Part shown: in pieces, positions 1-8,508 of the stretch
How positions within the stretch are numbered: the first letter of the stretch is position 1
Layout: the number at the start of each line of letters is the position of its first letter
Origin: Pseudorhodobacter sp. PARRP1
GTDB taxonomy: Bacteria; Pseudomonadota; Alphaproteobacteria; Rhodobacterales; Rhodobacteraceae
DNA length: 64,000 nt
Assembly (NCBI GenBank): GCA_002256245.1
Contig: NKIU01000001.1
Location: 62,001 to 126,000, forward strand
Direction of reading: 5' to 3'
The notes under the pieces: generated by a model
Told to the model about the DNA's origin: nothing
The model's input: only the letters and a program-made list of their open reading frames with translations
Database searches by the model: none
Program-made: the position numbers and the translations under genes

Positions 1-124
1 GGGCGGCGGAGTGATGGAGCAAACCGGCAGCGCAACCCGTCTTATCAGGCGGCCATAAATTCCACAGCGCACCGGCCGAACACAGCGGCCACCGTTGCGC
101 CCAAAAATCCTGAATCCGTCAAAA

Positions 125-142
125 ACCACAACATCTTGTGGT
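125..142. promoter_or_regulatory. Palindromic operator-like site, NrdR-box-like
   Basis: A perfect 7-bp inverted repeat (ACCACAA, spacer CATC, TTGTGGT) lies in the 215-bp non-coding stretch left of galE. A further ACCACAA half-site occurs at 166-172. The arms resemble NrdR boxes, which control ribonucleotide reductase genes, but that is a resemblance only. Because galE ends at 216 and reads leftward, the site would most likely serve a leftward gene beyond the window edge. Nothing else is recognisable in 1-215. Confidence 0.35.
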
Positions 143-215
143 AAATACTCCCGAAGCAGCCGAAAACCACAAGCACTCCCAGTGGGGAAAGCGCTTGTGC
201 CGCCCGCCAATCGCG

Positions 216-1202
216 CTAGCGCAGAAAACCCGGCTTTTGCGACCATGCCAAAGCATCGCGGATCATCTCGGGCAGGGTTGATCGTGCAGGCTGCCAGCCC
301 AGTTCTTCGCGGGCGCGGTCCGAGCCTGACACCAGCGACGCCGCATCCCCCGCCCGGCGCGGGCCTTGGATGATCGGCACATCGCGGTTGGTCACGCTGC
401 GGCTGGCATCCACCACCTGCCGCACCGAAAAACCGTGCCCGGTGCCAAGGTTGAACGCCCGGTTGCCGCGCCCCTCCAGCAGCCAGTTCACCCCCTTCAC
501 ATGCGCATCCGCCAGATCCATCACATGCACATAGTCGCGCACGCAGGTGCCGTCGGGCGTTGGATAATCCTGCCCGAACACCGTCAGCGCCGGGCGGCGG
601 CCCTCGATCGCATCCAGCATCAGCGGGATCAGATGGGTCTCGGGGCGGTGCTGTTCACCGACCTCAGCCTCGGGGTCGGCCCCTGCGACGTTGAAATAGC
701 GAAAGATCACATGGTTCAGCCCATAAGCCGCGCCGAAATTCTTCAGGATTTCCTCGATGGCCTTTTTCGACGCACCATAAGAATTGATCGGATGCTGCGG
801 CGTATCCTCATCCAGCACCACGCCGTCCTGATCGCCATAGGTGGCACAGGTGGACGAGAATACAAAATTCATGCAACCGGCATGCACCGCCGCCTCAACC
901 AGATTAAGCGAGCCGTTGACGTTGGTGCGCCAATACCGCCCCGGATCGGTCATCGACTCGCCCACCAGCGACAGGGCTGCAAAATGCATCACCGCAACCG
1001 GGCGATATTGGTGAAAAGCCGCGTCAATGCTGGCGCGGTCCAGCAGATCACCCTGCACAAACGGACCGAATTTCACCGCATCGGCCCAGCCGGTTGATAG
1101 GTTGTCAAACGCCACCGGCACAAAGCCCGCCTGCGCCAGAACCTTGCAGGCATGCGCCCCGATATACCCCGCCCCACCCGTCACCAACACATGCTTTTGC
1201 AT
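216..1202 (-). CDS. galE: UDP-glucose 4-epimerase
   Basis: Interconverts UDP-glucose and UDP-galactose in the cytoplasm, supplying sugar nucleotides for surface polysaccharide. The 328-aa product opens with a Rossmann dinucleotide motif (GGAGYIG near residue 8), carries the short-chain dehydrogenase catalytic pair (SST around residue 115 and YGASK near 140), and has the usual length for GalE. I chose the ATG at 1202 because the protein then begins directly at the Rossmann strand. Two upstream in-frame ATGs (1220, 1226) would only add Lys/Arg-rich residues. It follows a glycosyltransferase-like gene and ugd in the same orientation, so a joint role in capsule, LPS or exopolysaccharide precursor supply is likely. 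The family assignment is secure; the exact sugar specificity is not visible. Confidence 0.93.
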   Translation of the reverse strand: MQKHVLVTGGAGYIGAHACKVLAQAGFVPVAFDNLSTGWADAVKFGPFVQGDLLDRASIDAAFHQYRPVAVMHFAALSLVGESMTDPGRYWRTNVNGSLNLVEAAVHAGCMNFVFSSTCATYGDQDGVVLDEDTPQHPINSYGASKKAIEEILKNFGAAYGLNHVIFRYFNVAGADPEAEVGEQHRPETHLIPLMLDAIEGRRPALTVFGQDYPTPDGTCVRDYVHVMDLADAHVKGVNWLLEGRGNRAFNLGTGHGFSVRQVVDASRSVTNRDVPIIQGPRRAGDAASLVSGSDRAREELGWQPARSTLPEMIRDALAWSQKPGFLR

Positions 1203-1300
1203 CTTCGTCTTCCGCTTCATCCGCATCCCGTGCCGCGACTAAAGGAGAGTTTTCCCGACAAGGTCCAGCGCAAACAGCCAAGGATGGGCCAAATAATGGA

Positions 1301-2218
1301 TCACTCAGCTGCGGCCTCAACGGGGTCTGCCACCAAGCCGCTGATCTGCTCCAGCAGCGCCGCTTCCATCGCCACAGGCACGCAGGCCAGCGCGTTGGCG
1401 ATGAAATCGTTGTAAAAATCCAGCCGCCGCAAATGCACGCCGCGATGATAATGGATCAGCCGCGCCTTCTTGGCGCGGTGCAGCTTCACCCGGTCGGCAA
1501 TCGAGAAGTTCCACGCCTCGGGCAAGACCTGATAGCCAAAGCCAAACCGCTTCATCGTCAGCGGCAGCGTGATCTGATCCAGCCAAGGCCGCTTGCCCTT
1601 GATCGGGCAGCGATGGTCAAATTCCATCGCGGTCCTCAGCCAGCTTTGCGCGAAATTTTCGCCGGTATCCGCGCGCGGCAGATCGCTGAAGCTGATGAAA
1701 CCGGCATTGAAATAGGGCGGGTAATCCAACTGCCGCCCGCGCGTCAACTGCACCCGGTCCTCGGGCATCGGCAGGTCGAAGAACGCGTAGGCGCGCGGCC
1801 ACTTGTCCGGCTCTTTGCCCCAGGTCGGCAATCCCTCGGGCACCGCCGCCACCGCAGTTTGGTCTTGCAGCGCAATCCCAAGCAGGGGGGCTGCGCAAAC
1901 CGTGTCGGTGTCGATGAACAGACTGCGCTGCGATGTCCTTGCTGCCGCGCAGGCCAAAATCTTGTTGCCATGCGGATAGGGCTTGGCCCAAACCGTATCG
2001 GCGGCGGGCAAAGGCCGCATCTGCACCCCGCAGCGCGCGTAAAGCGCCCGCGTCACCGGGCTTAAACTGTTTGCCGATCGCGGTGAGACATAGGCGATCA
2101 GCGCAACCTTCTGGCGGTCCGGGTGATGTTTGGCAACCGATGCGGCCAGCAGCAAGGATTGCGCCTCAAGCCCCTGACCGTCCACCACGAATATGATCGA
2201 GTCTTCCGCGTCAGTCAT
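1301..2218 (-). CDS. Glycosyltransferase-like protein (GT-A fold, DXD motif)
   Basis: A 305-aa protein beginning MTDAEDSIIFVVDG, with a DTDT (DXD-type) metal/nucleotide-sugar motif at residues 103-106 after an LFI strand, as in GT-A glycosyltransferases of the glycogenin/GT8-like type. The later FNAGFISFS segment fits the same fold. The ATG at 2218 has a GGAG ribosome site just upstream; an 11-residue N-terminal extension is possible but lacks support. There are no membrane segments. It sits between ugd and galE on the same strand, so transfer of a UDP-sugar or uronic acid to a surface glycan is a reasonable inference. Donor and acceptor cannot be told from the sequence. Confidence 0.6.
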   Translation of the reverse strand: MTDAEDSIIFVVDGQGLEAQSLLLAASVAKHHPDRQKVALIAYVSPRSANSLSPVTRALYARCGVQMRPLPAADTVWAKPYPHGNKILACAAARTSQRSLFIDTDTVCAAPLLGIALQDQTAVAAVPEGLPTWGKEPDKWPRAYAFFDLPMPEDRVQLTRGRQLDYPPYFNAGFISFSDLPRADTGENFAQSWLRTAMEFDHRCPIKGKRPWLDQITLPLTMKRFGFGYQVLPEAWNFSIADRVKLHRAKKARLIHYHRGVHLRRLDFYNDFIANALACVPVAMEAALLEQISGLVADPVEAAAE

Positions 2219-2294
2219 CGCAAACACTCCATCCGCACCGCACCTTGCCAACGCCTCTCAGCGTGGCAAAGCCTGCATCATCGCGGCCAAAGGG

Positions 2295-3599
2295 CTATCG
2301 CCCGACGGCCACGTAAGTCTGGAACCCGGCCTCGGTGGCTTCTTCCAGCGAATAGATGTTGCGCAGATCGGCCATGCGCGGGGTTTCCATCTTTTTCGCA
2401 AGCTTGCTGAGGTCCAGAGCCCGGAACTCGTTCCATTCGGTCAAAAGCACCACCAGATCAGCGCCATGCGCCGCCTGATACGGGCTTTCCACCCATTTCA
2501 CGCCGGGCAAAAGCGCCTCGCCCTCGCGCTGGCCCTGCGGATCAACCACCCGCACCTTGGCCCCGCCCCCCACCAACGCAGGCACGATGGTCAGACTGGG
2601 CGCGTCGCGCATGTCATCGGTGTTGGGCTTGAAGGTGACGCCCAGCACCGCGATGGTCTTGCCGTTCAGACTGCCGTCGCAAAGATCAACCAGCTTGTCG
2701 ATCATCCGGCGCTTGATCTCATCATTCACCTTGATCACGGTTTCGGTGATCTGCATCGGCACCGCATGATCCTGCCCGATCCGCGCCAAGGCCATGGTAT
2801 CTTTCGGAAAACACGATCCGCCATAGCCGGGGCCTGCGTGCAGGAACTTGTTGCCGATCCGGCCATCCATCCCCATGCCTTTCGACACATCCTTGATATC
2901 CGCACCAACTTTTTCGCACAACGCCGCGATTTCGTTGATGAAGGTGATCTTGGTGGCAAGGAAAGCGTTGGCCGCGTATTTGATCATCTCGGCAGACTCA
3001 AGACCGGTATAAACCACCGGGAATTCGCGCAAGAACAGCGGGCGGTAGATATCCGCCATCACCTTGCGCGCGCGTGGGCTTTCAACGCCCACGACCACCC
3101 GGTCAGGTCGCATGAAATCGTCAATCGCCGCCCCTTCGCGCAGGAATTCGGGGTTCGAGGCCACATCGAACTTGGCATCCGGGTTGGCCGCTGCCGCCGC
3201 CTCGGCCACCTTGCGGTTGGTGCCCACAGGCACCGTCGATTTGGTGACAATCACCGCGTAACCCGTAAGCGCCCGGCCGATTTCCTCTGCCGCGGCCATC
3301 ACATAGGTCAGATCCGCATGGCCATCGCCGCGCCGGGTGGGCGTGCCCACCGCGATGAACACGGCATCCGCCCCCGCCACCGCCTCGGCCAGATCCAGCG
3401 TGAACGACAAGCGCCCGGCGCTGACGTTCTTGGCCATCAACGCCTCAAGCCCCGGCTCGAAGATCGGCACCTGGCCTGCCTTCAGGCGGTCAATCTTGCC
3501 GGGGTCTTTATCGACGCAAATCACCTCGTGCCCGAAATCCGAGAAACACACGCCCGAAACCAAGCCGACATAGCCGGTTCCGATCATCGCAATCTTCAT
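2295..3599 (-). CDS. ugd: UDP-glucose 6-dehydrogenase
   Basis: Oxidises UDP-glucose twice to UDP-glucuronate with NAD+, a precursor for acidic capsule and LPS sugars. The 434-aa protein has the N-terminal Rossmann motif MKIAMIGTGYVGLVSG, the helix-dimer middle domain, and the catalytic cysteine (Cys263) in GYGGSCFPKD. The C-terminal UDP-binding domain follows (GVTFKPNTDDMRDAPS). Length is typical for the family. It is the first gene of the ugd - glycosyltransferase - galE run, separated from the upstream fibre-like module by a terminator at 3708-3735, so it probably has its own promoter in 3600-3707. Confidence 0.96.
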   Translation of the reverse strand: MKIAMIGTGYVGLVSGVCFSDFGHEVICVDKDPGKIDRLKAGQVPIFEPGLEALMAKNVSAGRLSFTLDLAEAVAGADAVFIAVGTPTRRGDGHADLTYVMAAAEEIGRALTGYAVIVTKSTVPVGTNRKVAEAAAAANPDAKFDVASNPEFLREGAAIDDFMRPDRVVVGVESPRARKVMADIYRPLFLREFPVVYTGLESAEMIKYAANAFLATKITFINEIAALCEKVGADIKDVSKGMGMDGRIGNKFLHAGPGYGGSCFPKDTMALARIGQDHAVPMQITETVIKVNDEIKRRMIDKLVDLCDGSLNGKTIAVLGVTFKPNTDDMRDAPSLTIVPALVGGGAKVRVVDPQGQREGEALLPGVKWVESPYQAAHGADLVVLLTEWNEFRALDLSKLAKKMETPRMADLRNIYSLEEATEAGFQTYVAVGR

Positions 3600-3707
3600 G
3601 CCAACGCTCCTGGCTGTTCCAGTCTTGTCTTAGGCAGAGCGGGCGACTGTGTCAAATCCGCGAACAATCAAACTGTGGAAAATCAAGCGGAAAGCTGCAG
3701 GCCATGC

Positions 3708-3735
3708 AAAAGGCCGGAAGGTTTCCCCTCCGGCC
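3708..3735 (-). terminator. Intrinsic terminator of the fibre-like operon
   Basis: Stem of 10 bp with one mismatch (3712-3721 with 3726-3735, loop TTTC), followed on the minus strand by TTTT (3708-3711). It lies 19 bp past the stop of the glycine-rich gene and before ugd, so it ends the 6654-to-3754 transcript. Confidence 0.7.
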
Positions 3736-3753
3736 GCATCCCTTTGTCACAGC

Positions 3754-4620
3754 TTAGGACATGCAGGTGATCAGAACAAAGCCATCGCCGCCACGACCGC
3801 CCTGCCCCGCCGTAACACCCGCGCCGCCGCCGCCACCACCCGAGCCACGCGCGCCAGCCCCCCCGGCACCGCCCGCGCCCGTGTTCGACGCCCCGCCCCC
3901 CGAGCCGCCCGAAAACGTCGGCGGCAGCCACAACTCATAGCCCGCCGCGCCGATATTGCTGCCCGCCGCTGCCCCCGCAATCGTCGGGCAAAGGCCCGCG
4001 CCATTGACAGAGCCGCCCGCGAAATCTGCCGATGTGGTGCCACCGCCCCCCGCGCCGCCGCTGGTGAAGATATTCACCGCACCAAACGCCACCGAAGTGC
4101 CCGTGCCGCCAGCAACGGCACCGCCTGCGGCACCGGATTGGCCTGCGATGCTGACAAAACTGCCCAAGGCCGAGTAGGCTCCGCCCGAGGTGATGGTGCC
4201 AGCGGCCCCGGCGGCACCAACCGCAGCGCCCGTCCCGGTGCCGCCCGCCCCGCCGCCGTTGGCACTGGCCAACAGGGCCGCCACGGCAGCAGCCGACATC
4301 CCCGCAACGCTGGAAACAGCACCCGCCCCCCCCGGCACGCCGCCCGCGCCCACCGAGATAAACAAGGTGCCCGGCAGCAGCGCGGCGGGCACCACGATGC
4401 GCGACACCGCCCCCCCGCCACCACCACCACCGCCACCGCGCGCCGCAGCGGCTGCGGCCGCAAAGCCCGCGCCGCCACCGCCACCGCCGCCCACCAGCAA
4501 AATCTCCAGCAGCACAGCGCCTAAGGGCACCGTATAGCTTTGCCACTGGCCCGCCGCCCCCACCGGATCAAACCGCCGGGTCTGTCCCGCCTCACGCGGC
4601 AGGAAATGCGGAAAACTCAT
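3754..4620 (-). CDS. Glycine-rich fibre-like protein
   Basis: A 288-aa protein that is extremely rich in Gly, Ala, Ser and Thr. After a short N-terminal region (about residues 1-35, ending YTVPLGAVLLEILLVG) it runs into long glycine blocks and ends in a GDGFVLITCM strand. The pattern of a VPxG..LEILLVGGGGG opening and a closing beta strand matches glycine-rich domains seen in phage tail and spike proteins. No signal peptide or catalytic motif is seen. Its ATG overlaps the stop of the preceding gene by one base (TGATG), indicating translational coupling. Glycine-rich polymer-forming or tip protein of a particle or adhesin is my inference; the exact function is unknown. Confidence 0.55.
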   Translation of the reverse strand: MSFPHFLPREAGQTRRFDPVGAAGQWQSYTVPLGAVLLEILLVGGGGGGGAGFAAAAAAARGGGGGGGGGAVSRIVVPAALLPGTLFISVGAGGVPGGAGAVSSVAGMSAAAVAALLASANGGGAGGTGTGAAVGAAGAAGTITSGGAYSALGSFVSIAGQSGAAGGAVAGGTGTSVAFGAVNIFTSGGAGGGGTTSADFAGGSVNGAGLCPTIAGAAAGSNIGAAGYELWLPPTFSGGSGGGASNTGAGGAGGAGARGSGGGGGGAGVTAGQGGRGGDGFVLITCMS

Positions 4621-5033
4621 CAGTAATCCCCCCCGAAACCCGCCACGGCATAGCCGCCCGCCACCGCCGTGCCCAAAGTCACCTGCACGCGGTAGCCGGG
4701 CGGCACCGGGATGTTCAGCGGCAGCTCATTGCCCGACAGTGCCGCCACTTCGGAAAGCGTGGTCGCAGGCAGCGACAACTCGGCGATCAGCACGTTGTTG
4801 GCCGCCGTCGCGTTAGACGAGCCGTTGTTGAGAAACACCCGCAGCACGCTCGCCACATTGGTGCCCCTGGGCCGCACAACCAGCTTTTGCAGATACGACC
4901 CATTCGTCGCATCCGCCGTGAACACCGTGTCCACCGTGCCGGTGCCATCCTTGGCCGTATTGGCGGCGGTGATGCCGCCTGCCCATTCCACACGGGCCAC
5001 TTTCGAGAAAATCGGGGAAGTATTGCCGGGCAT
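4620..5033 (-). CDS. Small unknown protein of the fibre-like module
   Basis: A 137-aa protein with no signal peptide, no membrane segment and a predominantly beta, Thr/Ala/Val-rich composition (for example LQKLVVRPRGTNVASVLRVF and PVPPGYRVQVTLGT). I do not recognise a named family. The general look is that of small phage structural or tail-accessory proteins. A clear AGGAG ribosome site precedes the ATG, and the gene lies 10 bp after the DUF2793 gene and overlaps the glycine-rich gene by one base, so the three are made together and probably act together. Confidence 0.5.
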   Translation of the reverse strand: MPGNTSPIFSKVARVEWAGGITAANTAKDGTGTVDTVFTADATNGSYLQKLVVRPRGTNVASVLRVFLNNGSSNATAANNVLIAELSLPATTLSEVAALSGNELPLNIPVPPGYRVQVTLGTAVAGGYAVAGFGGDY

Positions 5034-5043
5034 TGCCGCTCTC

Positions 5044-6654
5044 CTAGTTGATGAATGCTTGTTGGTTCAGCGCGACCTGCACGCCGTATTTTGTCGGTGT
5101 CGCCAGCGTCCAGACCGTGCCGCCACTCGAGACGATGACATCGCCCTTCGCCCCGTCGCTGATGCCCGCGCTGATCACCTGGCTCACGCCCGCGCTGCGC
5201 ACCTTGACCTGTCCGCTTGTGGTGTTCAGCCAGACCATGCCATTGACCGGGCTGGCCGGGTCCGCCGCCTGCCCGCCCAAATTCAGCACCTGCGGCAGGC
5301 TCAGTTGCCCCGTCGCCCGCGCCACCGTCATCGCGGTGTAAAACGTTGATCCATCCGGGCTGACCTTGATCGCGAAATCATCCGATCCGGTGGTGCCCAT
5401 CTCGGCCCGCCCCGAAAACCCGGTCTGAAACGTCAGGCTGGCGGTCTGCCCCGCCGCCGCCTTGTTCAGCTTCAACTGATGCCCCGCGCCGTCATGGTTC
5501 AACAGCGTCGCAGGCGCGTTGACCGACAAGCGGTTGGTCGCATCCGGGCTGGCCCCGCCCACGCCGATCTCATCCAGCGTCATCGTCGCCGCAGGGGCCG
5601 CGATACTGGCCACGCTGGCCGCAAACGTCACGCTGGGGCTGTTGATCACCGTGCTGCCACCCGCCCCCGCCACGCTCGATCCGATATTGACCACCGTGGT
5701 CGAGCCGCTGACCCCCCCGGTGCCCAGATTGATCGTCGAGGTGTTGCCCGAAGCCGTCGCGCCGCCGCCGACGCTATAGCTGCTGTTGGCGGTCGAGGTG
5801 CCAAGGCTCGCCGTGGCCGCGCTGACGGTAAACGTGCCCGAAAACGTCTTGGCCCCGGTGAAGGTCTGCGTCACCGCCAGCCCCGCCAGTTCGGTGGTGC
5901 CATTCGGCAGCGTATAGCTGCGCGTCGTCCCCGTCGGGACCGATGCCACCGAGAATGTCGCCCGCTTTGTCGGATCAGCCGGGTCGCGCAGACTGAACCC
6001 GCTTGTCAGCATCCCCTGCGGCAGCGCGACATAGCCTGTGCCCGCCGCCACCGTCACCGCATCCAGAAAACTGCTGCCATCGGGCGAAACCTTCAGGCTG
6101 AAATCATCCGCCCCTTGGGTGCCCAGCAGCGCGCGGCTGGAATATCCGGTCTGAAACGCCAAACTGGCGCTATCGCCCACTGTGGCCTTGTTCAGCTTCA
6201 TCAGATGCCCGGCCCCGGCATGATCAAACAGCGACGCAGGTGCCGAAACCGCCAGCCGGTTGGTGGCATCCGCCGTCGCCGACACGCCCAACTGCCCCAC
6301 CGACAACGGCCCATCGGTCAGCGCAAGCCACGCGCTGCCATTGAAACTCACCATCGCGGCTTCGGCCACCACATAGGCCTGCCAGCCCGCCCGCGGCGTG
6401 AAGAACTGCCACACGCCGGTCTCGAACATGGCAATCTTGCCGGTCTGCCCGGCCCAAACCCCTGTTGCGCCCGCAGGCACGATATAGCGGTCTCCCAACA
6501 CCGGACTGCTCGGCGGCGCGCTCAGAACCCGCGACGTGACCGACAGTTGCACCATCAGGTCCAGCAACCGCAGAGCCTCGTTATGCGTCACATGCTTTTG
6601 CGCTTGCGCGGGTTGGATCAGGGGCAACGACAGGATCGTTGAAGTATCGGGCAT
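5044..6654 (-). CDS. DUF2793 domain protein with internal duplication (candidate head-spike/fibre protein)
   Basis: A 536-aa protein. Residues 1-105 match my recollection of the DUF2793 family (LPLIQPAQAQKHVTHNEAL, GDRYIVP, WAGQTGKIA, WQFFTPRAGW), common in Rhodobacterales phage-like loci. Residues 121-213 and 362-455 are copies of each other, sharing DATNRL, KLNKA, FQTG and DDF..KVSPDGS, roughly 60% identical by eye. A Ser/Thr/Gly-rich low-complexity stretch (about 255-350) separates them. No signal peptide is present, as expected for a particle protein. A GGAGG site supports the ATG. In Rhodobacter capsulatus the gene transfer agent head spikes are encoded outside the main GTA cluster near capsule genes. 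The position next to ugd/galE fits such a role, but this is inference. Confidence 0.65.
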   Translation of the reverse strand: MPDTSTILSLPLIQPAQAQKHVTHNEALRLLDLMVQLSVTSRVLSAPPSSPVLGDRYIVPAGATGVWAGQTGKIAMFETGVWQFFTPRAGWQAYVVAEAAMVSFNGSAWLALTDGPLSVGQLGVSATADATNRLAVSAPASLFDHAGAGHLMKLNKATVGDSASLAFQTGYSSRALLGTQGADDFSLKVSPDGSSFLDAVTVAAGTGYVALPQGMLTSGFSLRDPADPTKRATFSVASVPTGTTRSYTLPNGTTELAGLAVTQTFTGAKTFSGTFTVSAATASLGTSTANSSYSVGGGATASGNTSTINLGTGGVSGSTTVVNIGSSVAGAGGSTVINSPSVTFAASVASIAAPAATMTLDEIGVGGASPDATNRLSVNAPATLLNHDGAGHQLKLNKAAAGQTASLTFQTGFSGRAEMGTTGSDDFAIKVSPDGSTFYTAMTVARATGQLSLPQVLNLGGQAADPASPVNGMVWLNTTSGQVKVRSAGVSQVISAGISDGAKGDVIVSSGGTVWTLATPTKYGVQVALNQQAFIN

Positions 6655-6877
6655 CTATAACCTCCGCGAGAACGCTCATGGAGGCAGAAGCTATGAAAAA
6701 CCCGTTAACACCGATAAACCACAGCGCGCGCTGGCGGCAGCATGACGCAATCTTTGACGCGTGGCGCAGTTTTGCCCCGCCGCCAAACCCCAAAGCACAT
6801 GGGTCGCACAGGCGCGCGCAACGCAGAATATCCAGATGATGTGGTCAGAAATTCGCAATCCACCACCTACAGAGATC

Positions 6878-6893
6878 TGTCCCCGCGGGGACA
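6878..6893. repeat. Perfect 16-bp palindrome downstream of the EamA gene
   Basis: TGTCCCCG followed by CGGGGACA, in the 250-bp gap between the DUF2793 gene and the end of the EamA gene (6906). No T-run follows it on the minus strand, so it is not a convincing terminator. It may be an operator or a transcript-end hairpin. The rest of 6655-6905 shows only the ribosome site of the DUF2793 gene. Confidence 0.35.
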
Positions 6894-6905
6894 AAATCCC
6901 AAGGC

Positions 6906-7796
6906 TCAATCCTGCTGCAACGCCGCCGCATCCACGGCGTCGCGCCACGTCACAAAGGTAATCGCGCCGATAATCATCGCCCCGCCCAGCAGCACGAAAA
7001 TATCCACGGCCTCGTTAAACAGCAAAGCCCCCACCAGCGTCGCCCAGATCAGCGTCAGAAACGTCACCGGCTGCGTCACCGTCAAAGGTGCCGCCCGAAA
7101 CGCCCGCGTCATGCAGTAATGCCCCGAGGTGGCACAGCCCGCCACAATCGCCAGCCACCCCAGTTGCGCCCAATCGACCGGAACCCAGACCCACCACGCC
7201 AACGGGGCCAGCCCAATCGTCACCGTCACCGACATCATCGCCACAATGACGCTTGCGCTGGCCAAACCCGTCAACCGCTTGGCAAACAGATAGCTTCCAC
7301 AGAAAAATACCGAGGCCCCGATCTGGCTCAGATGCCCGATATTCAGCGCCTGCACCCCCGGCCGCAGCACGATCAGCGCACCCGCCAGCGCCACCCCCAC
7401 CGCAACGACCCGCCGCGCCGACAGCGGTTCGTGCAAGATGATCGCCCCTGCCACCAGCATCAAAACCGGGTTGAGGTATCCAATCGCCGTGGCATGGGCG
7501 ACGGGGATGCGGGCCATGGCAAAAAACCAGAACAGCACCGCAACCGTGTGCATCAGCCCCCGCCACGCAAACAACCGCAGGGCAGGCGCACTTAACCCGC
7601 GCAGCATCCCCGGCAGCACCGGGGCCAAAAACACCACCCCAAAGGCAAAGCGCAAAAACGCCGATTGCGCGGCAGGCAACTCGGTGCCCAGATAGCGCAC
7701 GATGCCGTTGACCCCCACAAAGGAAAGCCCCGACAACACCATCCACATCACCCCTTCGCGGGGCCGTCCCAGATCAGTCATTTGCATGGCCGCCAT
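6906..7796 (-). CDS. EamA/DMT-superfamily inner-membrane transporter
   Basis: A 296-aa polytopic membrane protein with two EamA-type halves of about five helices each (first GVMWMVLSGLSFVGVNGIVRYLG, second HLSQIGASVFFCGSYLFAK onward). Length and the ten-helix layout are those of drug/metabolite exporters of the RhaT/YdcZ/EamA group. The substrate is unknown. It lies 9 bp after the argO-like gene on the same strand and is probably co-transcribed with it. The ATG at 7796 follows a weak AGG; ATGs at 7787 and 7781 are possible alternatives. Confidence 0.8.
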   Translation of the reverse strand: MAAMQMTDLGRPREGVMWMVLSGLSFVGVNGIVRYLGTELPAAQSAFLRFAFGVVFLAPVLPGMLRGLSAPALRLFAWRGLMHTVAVLFWFFAMARIPVAHATAIGYLNPVLMLVAGAIILHEPLSARRVVAVGVALAGALIVLRPGVQALNIGHLSQIGASVFFCGSYLFAKRLTGLASASVIVAMMSVTVTIGLAPLAWWVWVPVDWAQLGWLAIVAGCATSGHYCMTRAFRAAPLTVTQPVTFLTLIWATLVGALLFNEAVDIFVLLGGAMIIGAITFVTWRDAVDAAALQQD

Positions 7797-7805
7797 CAAG
7801 CAAGC

Positions 7806-8411
7806 CTAGCCGCCAAAGGCAAGCCCCGCCGCGATGCCCCACATCGTCACCCCCACGATCACCTCCAGCACCACCCAGGCCTTCGGGTTTGCAAACACCG
7901 GGGCCAACAGCCGCGCGCCGTAACCCAAAGCGGTGAAAAAGCTGAAACTGCCCGCCGCAGCCGCCACCCCAAACGCCAACCGATGCCCCGGATACTGCGC
8001 CGAAATCGACCCCAGCAGCACCACCGTATCCAGATAAACATGCGGGTTGGCCCATGTCAGCACCAGCACCGTCGTCAAAACCTTTGAAACACGCACCGCC
8101 GATCCCTGCCCCGGCTGCAACGCCGCGCCCCCCGCCAGTGCCGCTTTGAACCGCAGCGCGCCGTAAACCAGCAGAAAGATCACCCCACCCCAGCGCATCG
8201 CCTCGGCCAGCCACGGCACCGCGGTTGACACCACACCAAACCCCGTCACCCCCAAGGCAATCAGGATCGCATCCGATGCAGCACAGGCCAGCACCACCAC
8301 GCCGACATGCTCGCGCCGCAGCCCCTGCCGCAACACAAAGGCGTTCTGCGCGCCAATCGCAAGGATCAGGCTAAGCGACACCAGATAGCCGTGAACTGCC
8401 GCTTCCAACAT
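7806..8411 (-). CDS. argO: LysE/ArgO-family amino-acid exporter
   Basis: A 201-aa inner-membrane protein with the LysE signature near the start (LSLILAIGAQNAFVLRQGLRR) and about six hydrophobic helices, the size of ArgO (YggA). It exports arginine and related basic amino acids in characterised members. It is divergently placed from an ArgP-type LysR regulator at 8509, the classical argP-argO pairing, which strengthens the assignment. I start at ATG 8411 (MLEAAVHGYLVSLS); upstream in-frame codons are polar and would spoil the first helix. Confidence 0.85.
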   Translation of the reverse strand: MLEAAVHGYLVSLSLILAIGAQNAFVLRQGLRREHVGVVVLACAASDAILIALGVTGFGVVSTAVPWLAEAMRWGGVIFLLVYGALRFKAALAGGAALQPGQGSAVRVSKVLTTVLVLTWANPHVYLDTVVLLGSISAQYPGHRLAFGVAAAAGSFSFFTALGYGARLLAPVFANPKAWVVLEVIVGVTMWGIAAGLAFGG

Positions 8412-8443
8412 GATCCTACCCCCGCGCGATGACTGCTTTGGGC

Positions 8444-8472
8444 TTGACCTATCAGCGTGGCCGCCGTTCAAT
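8444..8472 (+). promoter_or_regulatory. Candidate argP promoter in the argO-argP divergent region
   Basis: TTGACC (8444-8449), a 17-bp spacer and TTCAAT (8467-8472) form a plausible sigma70-type promoter reading toward argP. The 97-bp gap between argO and argP should also hold the ArgP binding site for argO, but I cannot point to it with confidence. Confidence 0.35.
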
Positions 8473-8508
8473 CAAATTAATCCTTCTGCCATCAGATAAG
8501 CCCCGCTA

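Noticed and set aside
6704-6709. GTTAAC as a CtrA site ahead of the DUF2793 gene
   Set aside because: The second half-site is not at the required 7-bp spacing, so it does not fit TTAA-N7-TTAA.
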